The notes beneath the pieces were generated by a model. That model was not told the origin of the DNA. It saw only the letters and a list, made by a program, of their open reading frames with translations, and did no database searches. A stretch of 64,000 nt of DNA, taken from the NCBI GenBank assembly GCA_000773965.1, contig JRUP01000011.1, positions 100,034 through 164,033 of the forward strand, read 5' to 3'. Positions 1 to 8,307 of this stretch are shown one piece after another. Position 1 is the first letter of the stretch, and every line of letters begins with the position of its first letter. A program made the translations under genes and the position numbers. This stretch comes from Enterobacter cancerogenus (GTDB taxonomy: Bacteria > Pseudomonadota > Gammaproteobacteria > Enterobacterales > Enterobacteriaceae).

Positions 1-228
1 CAGCACCAGCAAGGTGGTATTGAGGAAGTAGCGGGCAAACGGCGCGGCATGCCAGGCCTTGATAAAGTTATCGAAGGTCAGCGGCGAGAAAAGCGAAAAA
101 CTGGCCTGATCCGATGCCGGGTGGATCGCCACCCAAATTGCCACCATAATCGGCAGCAGCCATAGCAGCGCCGCCACCCAGATGGTGAGATTCAGACACC
201 AGCCACCCAAGGCGTTCGTCTTATTCAT
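1..228 (-). CDS. ABC sugar transporter permease, MalG/UgpE type (partial, cut by left edge)
   Basis: Inner-membrane permease of a carbohydrate ABC importer. Only the first 76 codons are in the window. The start ATG (226-228) overlaps the stop of the preceding permease as ATGA, so the two are translationally coupled. The N-terminus carries a hydrophobic helix (VAALLWLLPIMVAIWVAI) followed by the SLFSPLTFDNFIKAW region typical of MalG-like second permeases. Position after a MalF-like permease and a binding protein supports the call. The EAA loop that would confirm the family lies outside the window. Confidence 0.85.
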   Translation of the reverse strand, partial: MNKTNALGGWCLNLTIWVAALLWLLPIMVAIWVAIHPASDQASFSLFSPLTFDNFIKAWHAAPFARYFLNTTLLVL

Positions 229-1136
229 TGATAATGGGCTCGCTTGTCCAGCAACGTAAATTTGATCAGCGCAATCGCCGCGAGGATCACCAATAACACC
301 ACGGTCATGGCCGCAGCAGCAGGCATATCCCAGAAACTGAATGCGGTGCGATAGATATAGAACAGCAGCAGACTACTGCTGTTGTTGGGGCCCCCGTTAG
401 TCATGGCAATCACCTGATCGACAATGCGGAAGGCGTTCATCGAAGCATTGATCAACACAAATAGCGTCGTTGGCATCAACAGCGGCCATTGCACGCGACG
501 GAAAAAGTAGCCGCGTGAAGCCCCTTCAATCGCTGCCGCTTCATTGAGGCGGGGATCGATCTGCTGCAAGGCAGCAAGATAGAAGATCATAAAGAAGCCC
601 GCTTCACGCCAGACAGAAACCGCCATCAGACAATAAAGGGACGTGCCCGGCTCACCGAGCCAGTTCACGGCAGGCAGTGAGAACAGCGCCAGCAACTTAT
701 TCAACAGCCCCAGCTGCGGAGTGTAGAAAAACAGCCACAGGTTGGCGATGGCAATCATGGGGAGCAATGATGGAATAAAAAAAGCCGCGCGGACCAGCGA
801 ATTTGCCGCCAGTCGTCGATTAACGGCCAGCGCCATCATCAAAGCCAGCGTGACGGCCAGCGGAATGGTGATCAGTGCATACAACAAGTTGTTCCAGAGC
901 GACTGGATGAAGATATCGTCATCCAGCAAGGCCATGTAATTATCCAGCCCAACAAAGTGGGCCGGATGATTATTACGGGAAGCGCTGAACAGACTCTCCC
1001 AGATCGTCGCCACCGCGGGATAATGCGTAAACAGCAGCAAAAAACTCAGTGCTGGCAATATCAGCAGGTAACCATAAAGCTGCGTCGACCAGAATGCGGG
1101 ACGACGCTGCGCCGTACTGGCAATTATCGTGCTCAT
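225..1136 (-). CDS. ABC sugar transporter permease, MalF/UgpA type
   Basis: Inner-membrane permease of 303 residues, the usual length for UgpA-like proteins. About six hydrophobic segments are visible, the first at about residues 20-45. The cytoplasmic EAA loop that docks on the ATPase is present near residues 195-215 (EAAAIEGASRGYFFRRVQWP). It forms a heterodimer with the partial permease downstream. It follows the binding-protein gene by 10 bp in the same operon. The substrate is not evident from sequence; sugars, polyols or glycerol 3-phosphate are the usual cargo of this family. Confidence 0.9.
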   Translation of the reverse strand: MSTIIASTAQRRPAFWSTQLYGYLLILPALSFLLLFTHYPAVATIWESLFSASRNNHPAHFVGLDNYMALLDDDIFIQSLWNNLLYALITIPLAVTLALMMALAVNRRLAANSLVRAAFFIPSLLPMIAIANLWLFFYTPQLGLLNKLLALFSLPAVNWLGEPGTSLYCLMAVSVWREAGFFMIFYLAALQQIDPRLNEAAAIEGASRGYFFRRVQWPLLMPTTLFVLINASMNAFRIVDQVIAMTNGGPNNSSSLLLFYIYRTAFSFWDMPAAAAMTVVLLVILAAIALIKFTLLDKRAHYQ

Positions 1137-1146
1137 CGCGCTTCCA

Positions 1147-2424
1147 TTACTGGTAGGACTTCAACAGGCGATCCGCTTGCTTCTGCGCACCTTCAAGCGC
1201 TTCTGCCGGGGTTTTTGCCTGGGTCACCGCTGCTTCGACAGCATGGTTCAACGCATCCTGAATCTGGACGCTATTGTAGGTCGAGAGTTCTGGCTGCGCA
1301 TACTTCAACTGCTCACGCGCGACCAGCGCCTGAGGGACCTCTTTCACGTAATCTTTCATCACCGTGGTGTCCCATGCCGCTGGAGATGTCGCCACATAGC
1401 CGGTCGCGATACTCCAGCGCGCAGCTTGCTCCGGTGAGGTCACCCAACGGATAAATTCCATCGCGGCTTTTTGCTGCTCGGGTGAGGCATTCTTAAAGAC
1501 GTAAAGGTTACCGCCGCCGGTTGGGCTGCCACGCTGGGTTTTCTCTGGCAGCATCGCCACACCAAACGGGAATTTGGCGTTATCGCGCACGTTGGTCAGG
1601 TTACCGGTGGTGGTGACCATCATGGCGGTTTTACCGCTGATAAAGTCTTGTGGCGTGGTGCCCCAGGCGATGGCGCCTTTTGGTGACACTTCTTCTTTTT
1701 GCCCGAGGTCGGTCAGCCATTGTAGTGTTTCAACGTTACCAGGGGTGTTGAAATGTACGGCCGTGCCTTTACCGTTATCCAGACGACCGCCATTGGTGGC
1801 AGAGAGTCCCTGGAAGTTCCAGTAACCGTTTGGCGTGGACGGAATCTCGATGCCCCACTGGCTCACGCCGTTAGCATCTTTGATAGTCAGTTTTTTACTG
1901 AACTCCACCACCTGCTGCCAGTTGGCCGGCGGTGTGTCGCCATTCAAGCCAGCTTTCTCGAAGGCCTGTTTATTCCAGTACATCACCACGGTTGAACGCT
2001 GGAACGGCACACCCCAGACCTTGCCATCAATGTGACGCAGAAATGCCGGGTAAAAACCGTCGATCCATTTTTTACCTTCATCACCGGTCGCCAGATCGCT
2101 GGCGGCGACAATCGCGCCCGCATCAATCAGGGAATAAGCCTCAATGTCGCCGATCACCGCCAACTGCGGTGCATTGCCACCCCGAAACGCGGTCAGTGCT
2201 TTAGTGACGGTTGTCGCATAATCACCGGTATACACCGGCTGAATGCTCACTTCCGGATGCACTTTTTCGAAATCAGCCACCAGCGCGTCAACGGTGTGGC
2301 TGACTTTGCCACCGACCGCGATCGGATAGTACATCTGCAATTTAACCGGATCGGCGGCAAAAGCGGAAACCGTAGTACAGAGCAGTAAAGCAGAGGCCAG
2401 GCGTGAGTAACGAATCGCAGACAT
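1147..2424 (-). CDS. ABC transporter periplasmic substrate-binding protein, UgpB-like
   Basis: Extracytoplasmic solute-binding protein of 425 residues (family 1, UgpB/MalE-like). The start is set at 2424 because AAGGGA lies 6 bases upstream and the protein then opens with a Sec signal peptide ending at about SAFAAD. A longer ORF to 2448 lacks this. The AFRGGNAPQLAVIGD stretch is typical of the glycerol-3-phosphate/sugar group. The C-terminus has the family's FIRWVTSPEQAARWSIATGY segment. It lies 27 bp after the ATPase gene and just before both permeases. The ligand is unknown. Confidence 0.88.
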   Translation of the reverse strand: MSAIRYSRLASALLLCTTVSAFAADPVKLQMYYPIAVGGKVSHTVDALVADFEKVHPEVSIQPVYTGDYATTVTKALTAFRGGNAPQLAVIGDIEAYSLIDAGAIVAASDLATGDEGKKWIDGFYPAFLRHIDGKVWGVPFQRSTVVMYWNKQAFEKAGLNGDTPPANWQQVVEFSKKLTIKDANGVSQWGIEIPSTPNGYWNFQGLSATNGGRLDNGKGTAVHFNTPGNVETLQWLTDLGQKEEVSPKGAIAWGTTPQDFISGKTAMMVTTTGNLTNVRDNAKFPFGVAMLPEKTQRGSPTGGGNLYVFKNASPEQQKAAMEFIRWVTSPEQAARWSIATGYVATSPAAWDTTVMKDYVKEVPQALVAREQLKYAQPELSTYNSVQIQDALNHAVEAAVTQAKTPAEALEGAQKQADRLLKSYQ

Positions 2425-2451
2425 GATTATCCCTTGGGCGAAAAACAACGG

Positions 2452-3555
2452 TTAAACAGCGTATTTTTTCTGTGAAACAAACATCTGTTGCTCGGCAGAC
2501 AAACAGCGCTTGCCGGTCGTGGTGGAAAACAGATATTGACGGGTTGCGGACCACTGCAAGCCGACCTGGCTGTCCTCGACAAAATGCTGCATGCCGGGCA
2601 CTTTCACGGTGATGGCATCGGACAGACCCGCGAGTTGGCACACCAGCAAGGTATCAGCACCCATGTATTCGTAGCTGATCACTCTGGCCTTTAAGGCAGC
2701 GTGTTCAGGTGAGATCAGCTGAATATCTTCCGCTCGTAAACCGAGACTCAATGCCACCTCATCGCAATGCTCAACCACCGGCGCCGGTAAGTGGCTCAGG
2801 TAATGACGGTTTTCTTTGTTGTGCAACGGCAGGATATTCATGGGTGGCGCGCCGATAAACTGCGCGGCAAAAACCGTGGCGGGGTTGTTATAGAGATCGT
2901 TTGGTGTGCCTTGCTGCTCGATGTGGCCGTCATTAAGCAGAATAATGCTGTCCGCCATGCTCATCGCTTCGGTCTGGTCGTGCGTGACATACAGCATGGT
3001 GAGCCCCAGCTTCTTCTGTAAGGCACGAATCTCACGGCGCATGCTTTGGCGCAGCTTGGCATCGAGGTTAGACAGTGGTTCATCCATCAGACACAGGTTG
3101 TTATTCGCGATAACCGCCCTTCCCAGCGCGACACGTTGCTGTTGGCCACCAGACAGTTGCGACGGCAGGCGATCAAGCAACTTATCCAGTTCCATCAGCT
3201 TGCTGACGTCATCCAGTCTGGCCGTAAAAGTCTGCTTATCTTCACCGCGTGCCTTTAAACCAAACAGCAGGTTCTCACGGACATTCAGATGCGGAAAGAG
3301 CGCATAGGATTGAAACACCATCGAGAGCTTGCGCTGCGAGGGCGGTAGATGAGTGATTTCAGCGTGTTTAAAGTGGATCTCGCCGCGGTCGGCGGTTTCC
3401 AGCCCGGCAATGGTGCGCAGCAGAGTTGATTTCCCACAACCGGAGGGCCCAAGCAGCGCAACAAAGCTCCCTTCTGCGGCATCAAAGGTAATGTCATTGA
3501 GGGCAATTTTTTCCCCCCAGGCTTTAGTGATGTGATGTAGCGAAAGGTGGCTCAT
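2452..3555 (-). CDS. ABC transporter ATP-binding protein, UgpC/MalK type
   Basis: ATPase of 367 residues that energises the adjacent permeases. Walker A is GPSGCGKST near residue 37, the Q-loop region is VFQSYALFPH, the signature is LSGGQQQRVALGRA and Walker B is LCLMDEPLSNLD. After about residue 235 a C-terminal regulatory (TOBE/OB) extension follows, as in MalK and UgpC. It is the first gene of the four-gene operon, unlike E. coli ugpBAEC where the ATPase follows the permeases. The upstream region (3556-3680) has no convincing promoter that I could identify. Confidence 0.9.
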   Translation of the reverse strand: MSHLSLHHITKAWGEKIALNDITFDAAEGSFVALLGPSGCGKSTLLRTIAGLETADRGEIHFKHAEITHLPPSQRKLSMVFQSYALFPHLNVRENLLFGLKARGEDKQTFTARLDDVSKLMELDKLLDRLPSQLSGGQQQRVALGRAVIANNNLCLMDEPLSNLDAKLRQSMRREIRALQKKLGLTMLYVTHDQTEAMSMADSIILLNDGHIEQQGTPNDLYNNPATVFAAQFIGAPPMNILPLHNKENRHYLSHLPAPVVEHCDEVALSLGLRAEDIQLISPEHAALKARVISYEYMGADTLLVCQLAGLSDAITVKVPGMQHFVEDSQVGLQWSATRQYLFSTTTGKRCLSAEQQMFVSQKKYAV

Positions 3556-3711
3556 GCATCCGCAGTCCTGAAAACAGAATGGCGGTAAGCTAGCTCAGGG
3601 AAATGAAGGATTTATGTTGCTGGGGTGACGGTTGGGTGACTGGAACAGGCTACCCTGCTGTTATAAGGGAGTGAAAAAACCTGCCGTGCAGTTTATATAA
3701 AGTCAAAAGGG

Positions 3712-3727
3712 CGGCGATAATTGCCGT
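3712..3727. promoter_or_regulatory. Upstream palindrome of the abiE promoter (operator copy 1)
   Basis: CGGCGATAATTGCCGT, an imperfect palindrome with CGGC/GCCG arms. The identical 16-mer recurs at 3784-3799, 72 bp downstream. A half-site (TGCCGTGCA) lies at 3682-3690, matching the right flank of this copy (3722-3730). AbiEi antitoxins are known to autorepress by binding inverted repeats in their promoter, so this is a likely AbiEi site. Confidence 0.6.
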
Positions 3728-3764
3728 GCAACTCAAACACAACAAACCAAAACTTCCATCTGGT

Positions 3765-3793
3765 TTGCTTAATTTGAAATTAACGGCGATAAT
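3765..3793 (+). promoter_or_regulatory. Predicted sigma-70 promoter of abiEi-abiEii
   Basis: TTGCTT at 3765-3770 and GATAAT at 3788-3793 are separated by exactly 17 bp. The -10 matches consensus in five of six positions, the -35 in only three. Transcription would start near 3800, giving a leader of about 28 bases. The weak -35 and the operator over the -10 fit an autorepressed toxin-antitoxin promoter. Confidence 0.5.
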
Positions 3794-3799
3794 TGCCGT
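3784..3799. promoter_or_regulatory. Downstream palindrome of the abiE promoter (operator copy 2)
   Basis: Exact second copy of CGGCGATAATTGCCGT. It contains the predicted -10 hexamer GATAAT, so a protein bound here would block RNA polymerase. It ends 28 bases before the abiEi start codon. Confidence 0.62.
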
Positions 3800-3827
3800 C
3801 ATATGACCATTATGCAAACCAAAAGCA

Positions 3828-4604
3828 ATGTTGAACGCTGAAAGTCGTCAAAGGCTGAAACAGATACTTCCTGCGGGACTACTCGCAACTAAACCCTGGT
3901 TGGTGACACAGGGTTTAAATCCGCACTTCATTGATAACGCGGTCAAAAGCCAAACCCTGCTGACACTGACCCCTGGGGTGTACGTCCGCGAAACATCGCA
4001 GGTTAGCTGGAAAGGCGTTGTCACCTCATTGCAAAGAATGAGTCTCTTCCCCGTCCTTGTCGGCGGATTGAGCGCACTCGATCTGGAAGGACTCGCACAT
4101 TATCAATCACGTAGCAAACATATCCACATCGAGCTATACGCAGAAACGGCATTGCCTGCATGGCTGAATAAAATTGACAGCAACATTCATTTTGCATGGC
4201 ACAGCACCCGCCGGTTATGGCCAGCTTCACTGATGCAGGAAATACGCTATCTTCGTGAAGATCACTGGCGAGAGTCACTTCCGCCCTTGCTCTACTCTAC
4301 ACCCGAAAAAGCGATTCTTGAGGCCCTGGCCGGGGTTCCAACAGCAATGAGCTTTGAACATGCCGATCAACTGATGCAGAGCTTGCCTACTCTATCGCCC
4401 AAAAAAGTGGATGCGCTTTTGCGTGCCAGCTCCAGCATCAAGAGCAAACGATTATTTTTATGGCTGTCTCAGCAGCATAATCATGCCTGGTTCAAATACC
4501 TTAAGCCGGAAGAATATGATTTAGGTGTGGGTAAACGTGAAATAGCACGTGGCGGCAGAATGGATAAAACATGGAATATTACCGTCCCCAAGGAGTCGAA
4601 TTAA
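3828..4604 (+). CDS. abiEi: Type IV TA system antitoxin, AbiEi family
   Basis: Antitoxin and transcriptional repressor of 258 residues, a normal length for AbiEi. The N-terminal part is a winged-helix-like region (LPAGLLATKPWLVTQGLNP, then LLTLTPGVYVRETSQVSW). The C-terminal part holds the family pattern STPEKAILEALAGVP, KSKRLFLWLSQQHNHAW and DLGVGKREIARGG. In characterised AbiE systems AbiEi counters the AbiEii toxin without direct contact and represses the operon through promoter repeats; such repeats lie just upstream here. The only in-frame ATG is at 3828, with no strong ribosome site. Its stop overlaps the toxin start as TAATG. Confidence 0.88.
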   Translation: MLNAESRQRLKQILPAGLLATKPWLVTQGLNPHFIDNAVKSQTLLTLTPGVYVRETSQVSWKGVVTSLQRMSLFPVLVGGLSALDLEGLAHYQSRSKHIHIELYAETALPAWLNKIDSNIHFAWHSTRRLWPASLMQEIRYLREDHWRESLPPLLYSTPEKAILEALAGVPTAMSFEHADQLMQSLPTLSPKKVDALLRASSSIKSKRLFLWLSQQHNHAWFKYLKPEEYDLGVGKREIARGGRMDKTWNITVPKESN

Positions 4605-5524
4605 TGGACCGCCAAAGTGTTTATTATCAGCAAGTACAGCTATTGTTACAGGTCCTGCCGATTGTCTCACAGCATGACTGCTTCGCGCTGAAAGGCGGCA
4701 CGGCAATAAATCTCTTTATTCGTGATTTACCCCGTTTATCCGTCGATATTGATCTGGTTTTTCTGCCGGTGATGGACCGTCAGCAATCGCTCATGACTAT
4801 CCGCTCAAAGTTGGATCAAATCACAAAAGACATCAGTGCGAGAATAACTGACAGCAAAGTGATTAAATCTTACGAAGACAAAATGGATGCATTACGACTC
4901 ACGGTCACGCGAAGTGGCATACAGATAAAAATTGAGTTATCTCCCGTGTTGCGTGGCACGGTTTATGAGCCCTCGGTTATCTCAGTGAGTGATTCCGTTG
5001 AGAACGAATTTGGTTTCGCAGAAACGTTCGTGGTCGCTTTTGCTGATCTGTATGCCGGGAAAATATGTGCTGCTTTGGATCGTCAACATCCGCGTGATTT
5101 GTTTGATGTTAAATTTTTGCTCGATAATGAAGGGCTGACAGAAGAATTGCGCAAAGCACTGCTGGTCTATTTGGTCAGCCACCCTCGCCCATTGTCAGAA
5201 TTGTTAAGGCCACAGTTAAAAGACATTTCCGGTGTGTATGAGGGTGAATTTCGTAATATGGCGGAGGTTGATGTCCCAAGGAATGAACTGGAAGCAGCTA
5301 GAGTTCAATTAATTGAGACAATTAATCGCTCAATTACCGAGCAAGAGCGCCAATTCCTGCTGACATTCAAGGAGGGAACACCAGACTGGGCCCTGTTGGG
5401 ATTAACAGGTGTTGAGCAGTTACCCGCCGTTCGATGGAAATTACATAATTTATCTAATATGCAGCCATCTAAACACACTGAGGCGCTGGCGAAACTCAAA
5501 GAGGTATTGCTAATAACCACTTAG
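4604..5524 (+). CDS. abiEii: Type IV TA system toxin, AbiEii/AbiGii nucleotidyltransferase family
   Basis: Toxin of 306 residues with the polymerase-beta-like nucleotidyltransferase fold. The nucleotide-binding motif is KGGTAINL (about residues 31-38) and the metal-binding acidic pair is DIDLVF (about 49-54). Further family motifs are ADLYAGKICAALDRQHPRDLFD near residue 155-175. The start is ATG at 4604, eight bases after AGGAG, sharing its A with the antitoxin stop. Known AbiEii proteins are bacteriostatic and can give phage resistance by abortive infection. All key motifs look intact, so the toxin is probably functional. Confidence 0.88.
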   Translation: MDRQSVYYQQVQLLLQVLPIVSQHDCFALKGGTAINLFIRDLPRLSVDIDLVFLPVMDRQQSLMTIRSKLDQITKDISARITDSKVIKSYEDKMDALRLTVTRSGIQIKIELSPVLRGTVYEPSVISVSDSVENEFGFAETFVVAFADLYAGKICAALDRQHPRDLFDVKFLLDNEGLTEELRKALLVYLVSHPRPLSELLRPQLKDISGVYEGEFRNMAEVDVPRNELEAARVQLIETINRSITEQERQFLLTFKEGTPDWALLGLTGVEQLPAVRWKLHNLSNMQPSKHTEALAKLKEVLLITT

Positions 5525-5548
5525 CTAAGCCATGCAGCATGGCTTAGC
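5524..5548. terminator. Long hairpin between abiEii and the SorC-type regulator
   Basis: GCTAAGCCATGC (5524-5535) and its exact complement GCATGGCTTAGC (5537-5548) form a 12-bp-arm palindrome directly after the abiEii stop and before the convergent regulator stop at 5562. It could end transcription from both sides. There is no good T-run on either strand, so a purely rho-independent role is uncertain. Confidence 0.5.
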
Positions 5549-5561
5549 CACGGAATAGGAT

Positions 5562-6527
5562 TTACTGCGACATACTCAAAATCGTCCGAATATTTTGCGC
5601 CGTGGTCGCCACAATGTCGATCGCCCCGGTACGCAGTGCGCCGAGTAGTGCCATCGCTTTGGTATTCTCGGAGGCAATGGCAATCACGCAGGGAATTTTA
5701 CGTAATTCCTCGATGCTAAGACCAATCACCCGGTCATTCATCACCGTATCCACATGCTGTCCCTGGGCATTGAAGAAGTCGTAACCCGCGACATCCCCGG
5801 TGACGCCCTGATTCACATGCGCATCGATGATCTCATGCGGCGTAAACCAACCGAGTTTCACCATATAGCTGTTTTCATTCATATCACCGATGCCCACCAG
5901 CGCCACATCGGCCTTACGTGCGCGATCGAGCGTCTCTTTGATGGTGCCGTTCTGCATAAAGGCATCGCGCAGTGCGCGGTTCTCGACATAGGCAGGTGCG
6001 TACAGGGTTTCACTGATACCACCAAATTTCTTGGCGAGTCGACGGCTGATGTGATCGGCGTTAATCGCATCACCAGGACGATGTGTTCCACCAATACCAC
6101 TGATAAACAGACAATTACGCGTCGGCACCTGGCCAGGATAATCGGCAACAGCGGCGACGTTGCGCCCCTGACCTACAGCAACAATCGCATTGTCTTTTAA
6201 TGATTGTGCCAGATGGGCTGAGACTAGTGCCGCTACCTGACGACGCTGTTCTTCATCGTCCGGCGAATCCAGTGCGATGAGAGCACGTTGCAGTTGAGGG
6301 AAACGGTTTTGCAGCTGTTGTTCAAGACGCGTACTGAACACCGGATGGTAGCGCACATTAATTTCGACGATGCCCTCTTCACGCGCACGTTTGAGCAGTC
6401 GGCCAACCTTAATGCGGGATATCCCAAACTTACGCGCAATCTCCTCCTGGGTGATTTCGTCCTGATAATAGGCCACCGCAATTTCTGTCAGCAGCTCGGA
6501 GTCCTGAGAAAGCGTGTTTTTTTCCAT
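5562..6527 (-). CDS. SorC/DeoR-family sugar-binding transcriptional regulator
   Basis: Regulator of 321 residues. The N-terminal helix-turn-helix is DEITQEEIARKFGISRIKVG (about residues 24-43), followed by a sugar-phosphate-binding domain (VAVGQGRNVAAV, LFISGIGGTHRPGDAINADH, VALVGIGDMNENS, VIGLSIEELRKIP). SorC proteins respond to phosphorylated sugars. It lies just downstream of the D-apionate genes on the same strand and is the obvious local regulator; an erythrulose phosphate or erythrose 4-phosphate would be a logical effector. That link is inferred from position. Confidence 0.85.
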   Translation of the reverse strand: MEKNTLSQDSELLTEIAVAYYQDEITQEEIARKFGISRIKVGRLLKRAREEGIVEINVRYHPVFSTRLEQQLQNRFPQLQRALIALDSPDDEEQRRQVAALVSAHLAQSLKDNAIVAVGQGRNVAAVADYPGQVPTRNCLFISGIGGTHRPGDAINADHISRRLAKKFGGISETLYAPAYVENRALRDAFMQNGTIKETLDRARKADVALVGIGDMNENSYMVKLGWFTPHEIIDAHVNQGVTGDVAGYDFFNAQGQHVDTVMNDRVIGLSIEELRKIPCVIAIASENTKAMALLGALRTGAIDIVATTAQNIRTILSMSQ

Positions 6528-6584
6528 CCGTTACCTGTCTTGTATCGTGACACCTGATTTAGGGAAGGAGTTATATCATTGATA

Positions 6585-6619
6585 CGACTCGCTTCGCCAG
6601 ACAGCAGCGAGGCGAGTCG
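6585..6619 (-). terminator. Hairpin after apnO
   Basis: CGACTCGC (6585-6592) and GCGAGTCG (6612-6619) are complementary 8-base arms. They sit 16 bp downstream of the apnO stop and upstream of the SorC gene start at 6527. No T-run follows on the minus strand, so it may be a weak terminator or an RNA-stabilising stem that separates the regulator from the catabolic genes. Confidence 0.4.
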
Positions 6620-6634
6620 CAGGTTGCGTCACGC

Positions 6635-7492
6635 TTAACGCTTGATGGCGTCGATTTTCAGCATGCGAGCAATCACGATATCCAGCTCTTTCTGATCGAA
6701 GATCTGTTTCCAGTCTGGCTTCACAATCTTCTCGCGACCGTATTCCATGGCGATCATACAGGCATCAGAGAACGGGTTGGTGGCGCGGAAGGCCACGGCC
6801 AGTGCGATCTGAATATGGCCATACAGCATCGCTTTGGCCGCTTCTTCCGGCACGCCGCTGTGCTTAACGGTCTCATCCAACGCTTCTTTCATGAAAGCGC
6901 CCACCATGCAGGCTACGGTTTCTACCAGCGTCGGCTCAAGGTAGGCCAATTGCGTGACGGTAACCCAATGCACTTCTTCAACCGGGCCGTACATCACGCT
7001 GATCACTTTGCTCAGCTCAGCTTTCTGCGCATCGGAGCCGGTTTCATACGAAGCCGCGACGTGCTGTACCGCAGCGATACCACCGAAGGCATCCGCGTGC
7101 TCTTCTTTGGTGTAGCGCTCGAGGAATACGGATGGATGGCAAGGGTGCGCCACCGCATATTCGATGCCATCACGATGGGCGATCAGGTTTGCATAGGCTG
7201 CAGCCGGGTCCAGCGTCAGCAGGATCGCACCGGCCTTCATCTGTGGCACCACGCCCTCAGACACTTTGCCCAGCACGATATCCGGTACCGCCAGAATCAC
7301 CACGTCACTGACCGGCACAACGGAAGCGGCATCAGACAACTCACGACCTTGCGCCGTCACTTGCTCCTGCGCCTTCGGTGAGTTCTCGACGTAAAACACC
7401 TGGTAGTCGCTTTTCTGGAAGTTAGCAGAAATGCGCATACCCATTTTGCCGCCTGCGCCAATTACGGTGATGGTTTTCAATGCATTGCTCAT
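6635..7492 (-). CDS. apnO: D-apionate oxidoisomerase
   Basis: Cytoplasmic NAD-dependent dehydrogenase of 285 residues, 6-phosphogluconate dehydrogenase-like fold. The Rossmann motif is VIGAGGKMGMRIS at about residues 10-22. AVAHPCHPSVF and LAYLEPTLVETVACMVGAF mark the group often labelled phosphogluconate dehydrogenase but assigned experimentally in Pectobacterium as ApnO. It converts D-apionate to 3-oxo-isoapionate. The assignment rests strongly on context: the next genes encode OiaC, LerI and LerK homologues, the known continuation of this route. Its start overlaps the oiaC stop by four bases. Confidence 0.8.
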   Translation of the reverse strand: MSNALKTITVIGAGGKMGMRISANFQKSDYQVFYVENSPKAQEQVTAQGRELSDAASVVPVSDVVILAVPDIVLGKVSEGVVPQMKAGAILLTLDPAAAYANLIAHRDGIEYAVAHPCHPSVFLERYTKEEHADAFGGIAAVQHVAASYETGSDAQKAELSKVISVMYGPVEEVHWVTVTQLAYLEPTLVETVACMVGAFMKEALDETVKHSGVPEEAAKAMLYGHIQIALAVAFRATNPFSDACMIAMEYGREKIVKPDWKQIFDQKELDIVIARMLKIDAIKR

Positions 7493-8307
7493 TGGTATAA
7501 CTCCTGATCTTGTTTACTACGTAAGAATTCAACGGTACGGCGCGTCCATTCGGCTTCGCGCTCGCAGGTCAACGCGGCATCGTCCTGCCACGGCAACCAG
7601 TGTTCGACAATTTGGTTAATCTCTCTTTCGGCCGGACGTACGCTGGCGATCATCCGGTCATAATCCAGCAGGCCTTCGCCCATCAGGCAGCCAGCATAGG
7701 TAAAGCCGACCCAGCCATCACGACGCGTAAAGGCAAAGTCTTTAATGTGCAGATTGCCGACGCGTGCGGCGGTGTTGGCAATCACTTGCTCTGGCAATTC
7801 CAGGCCAGCCACGCAGTTAGCGGGATCGAGACACACGCACAACCACGGCGACAGAAACTTGTTAATGACCGACATCATCGCGCCGCTGTTGACCTGTTCA
7901 TAGGTCTCCAGGCACAGACGCACCTGCTGACGGGCGAAATCAGGCAACACCGCACCAATCAACTCTGCCGCTTCATCCAGTGACGGACGGTGATCGGCGG
8001 TGTAGAACATGGAGCGCACCACATGGGCATCAAGAATGTTCGCCATATGCAGATAGCGACGCAGATGCGCAGTGCCTAAGCCACGTGTGCCTAACTCCAG
8101 TGTGATGCCCAGCTTGTCGGCCAATTGCCGAAGGTCCTGCAACTGCGCATCAGACCAACTTTCAATCGCCGGATAATCACATATCTGGAATACCGACACA
8201 TCCATCTCGGCGGTCTGCTGCAGCATCTGCTCCAGCGTCAGCGGATTGGGCACTTTGCTGGACATGCGCCAGAAAAAGGCATAGGTACTGAGTCCGATAC
8301 GGCTCAT
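7489..8307 (-). CDS. oiaC: 3-oxo-isoapionate decarboxylase
   Basis: Sugar-phosphate isomerase/epimerase-like TIM barrel of 272 residues (xylose isomerase/AP endonuclease 2 superfamily). Likely metal-site elements are LETYEQ, CLDPANCV, LHIKDF and GEGLLDYD. In the D-apionate pathway OiaC decarboxylates 3-oxo-isoapionate to L-erythrulose, which is the substrate of the kinase encoded two genes upstream. The start overlaps the lerI stop by one base and the stop overlaps apnO, giving tight translational coupling. Other functions of this broad fold cannot be excluded from sequence alone. Confidence 0.78.
   Translation of the reverse strand: MSRIGLSTYAFFWRMSSKVPNPLTLEQMLQQTAEMDVSVFQICDYPAIESWSDAQLQDLRQLADKLGITLELGTRGLGTAHLRRYLHMANILDAHVVRSMFYTADHRPSLDEAAELIGAVLPDFARQQVRLCLETYEQVNSGAMMSVINKFLSPWLCVCLDPANCVAGLELPEQVIANTAARVGNLHIKDFAFTRRDGWVGFTYAGCLMGEGLLDYDRMIASVRPAEREINQIVEHWLPWQDDAALTCEREAEWTRRTVEFLRSKQDQELYQ

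Noticed and set aside
3803-3841. Short ORF starting upstream of abiEi and ending within it
   Set aside because: Only twelve codons with no ribosome site; it would fit a leader peptide or an ancient frameshift, but nothing supports either.
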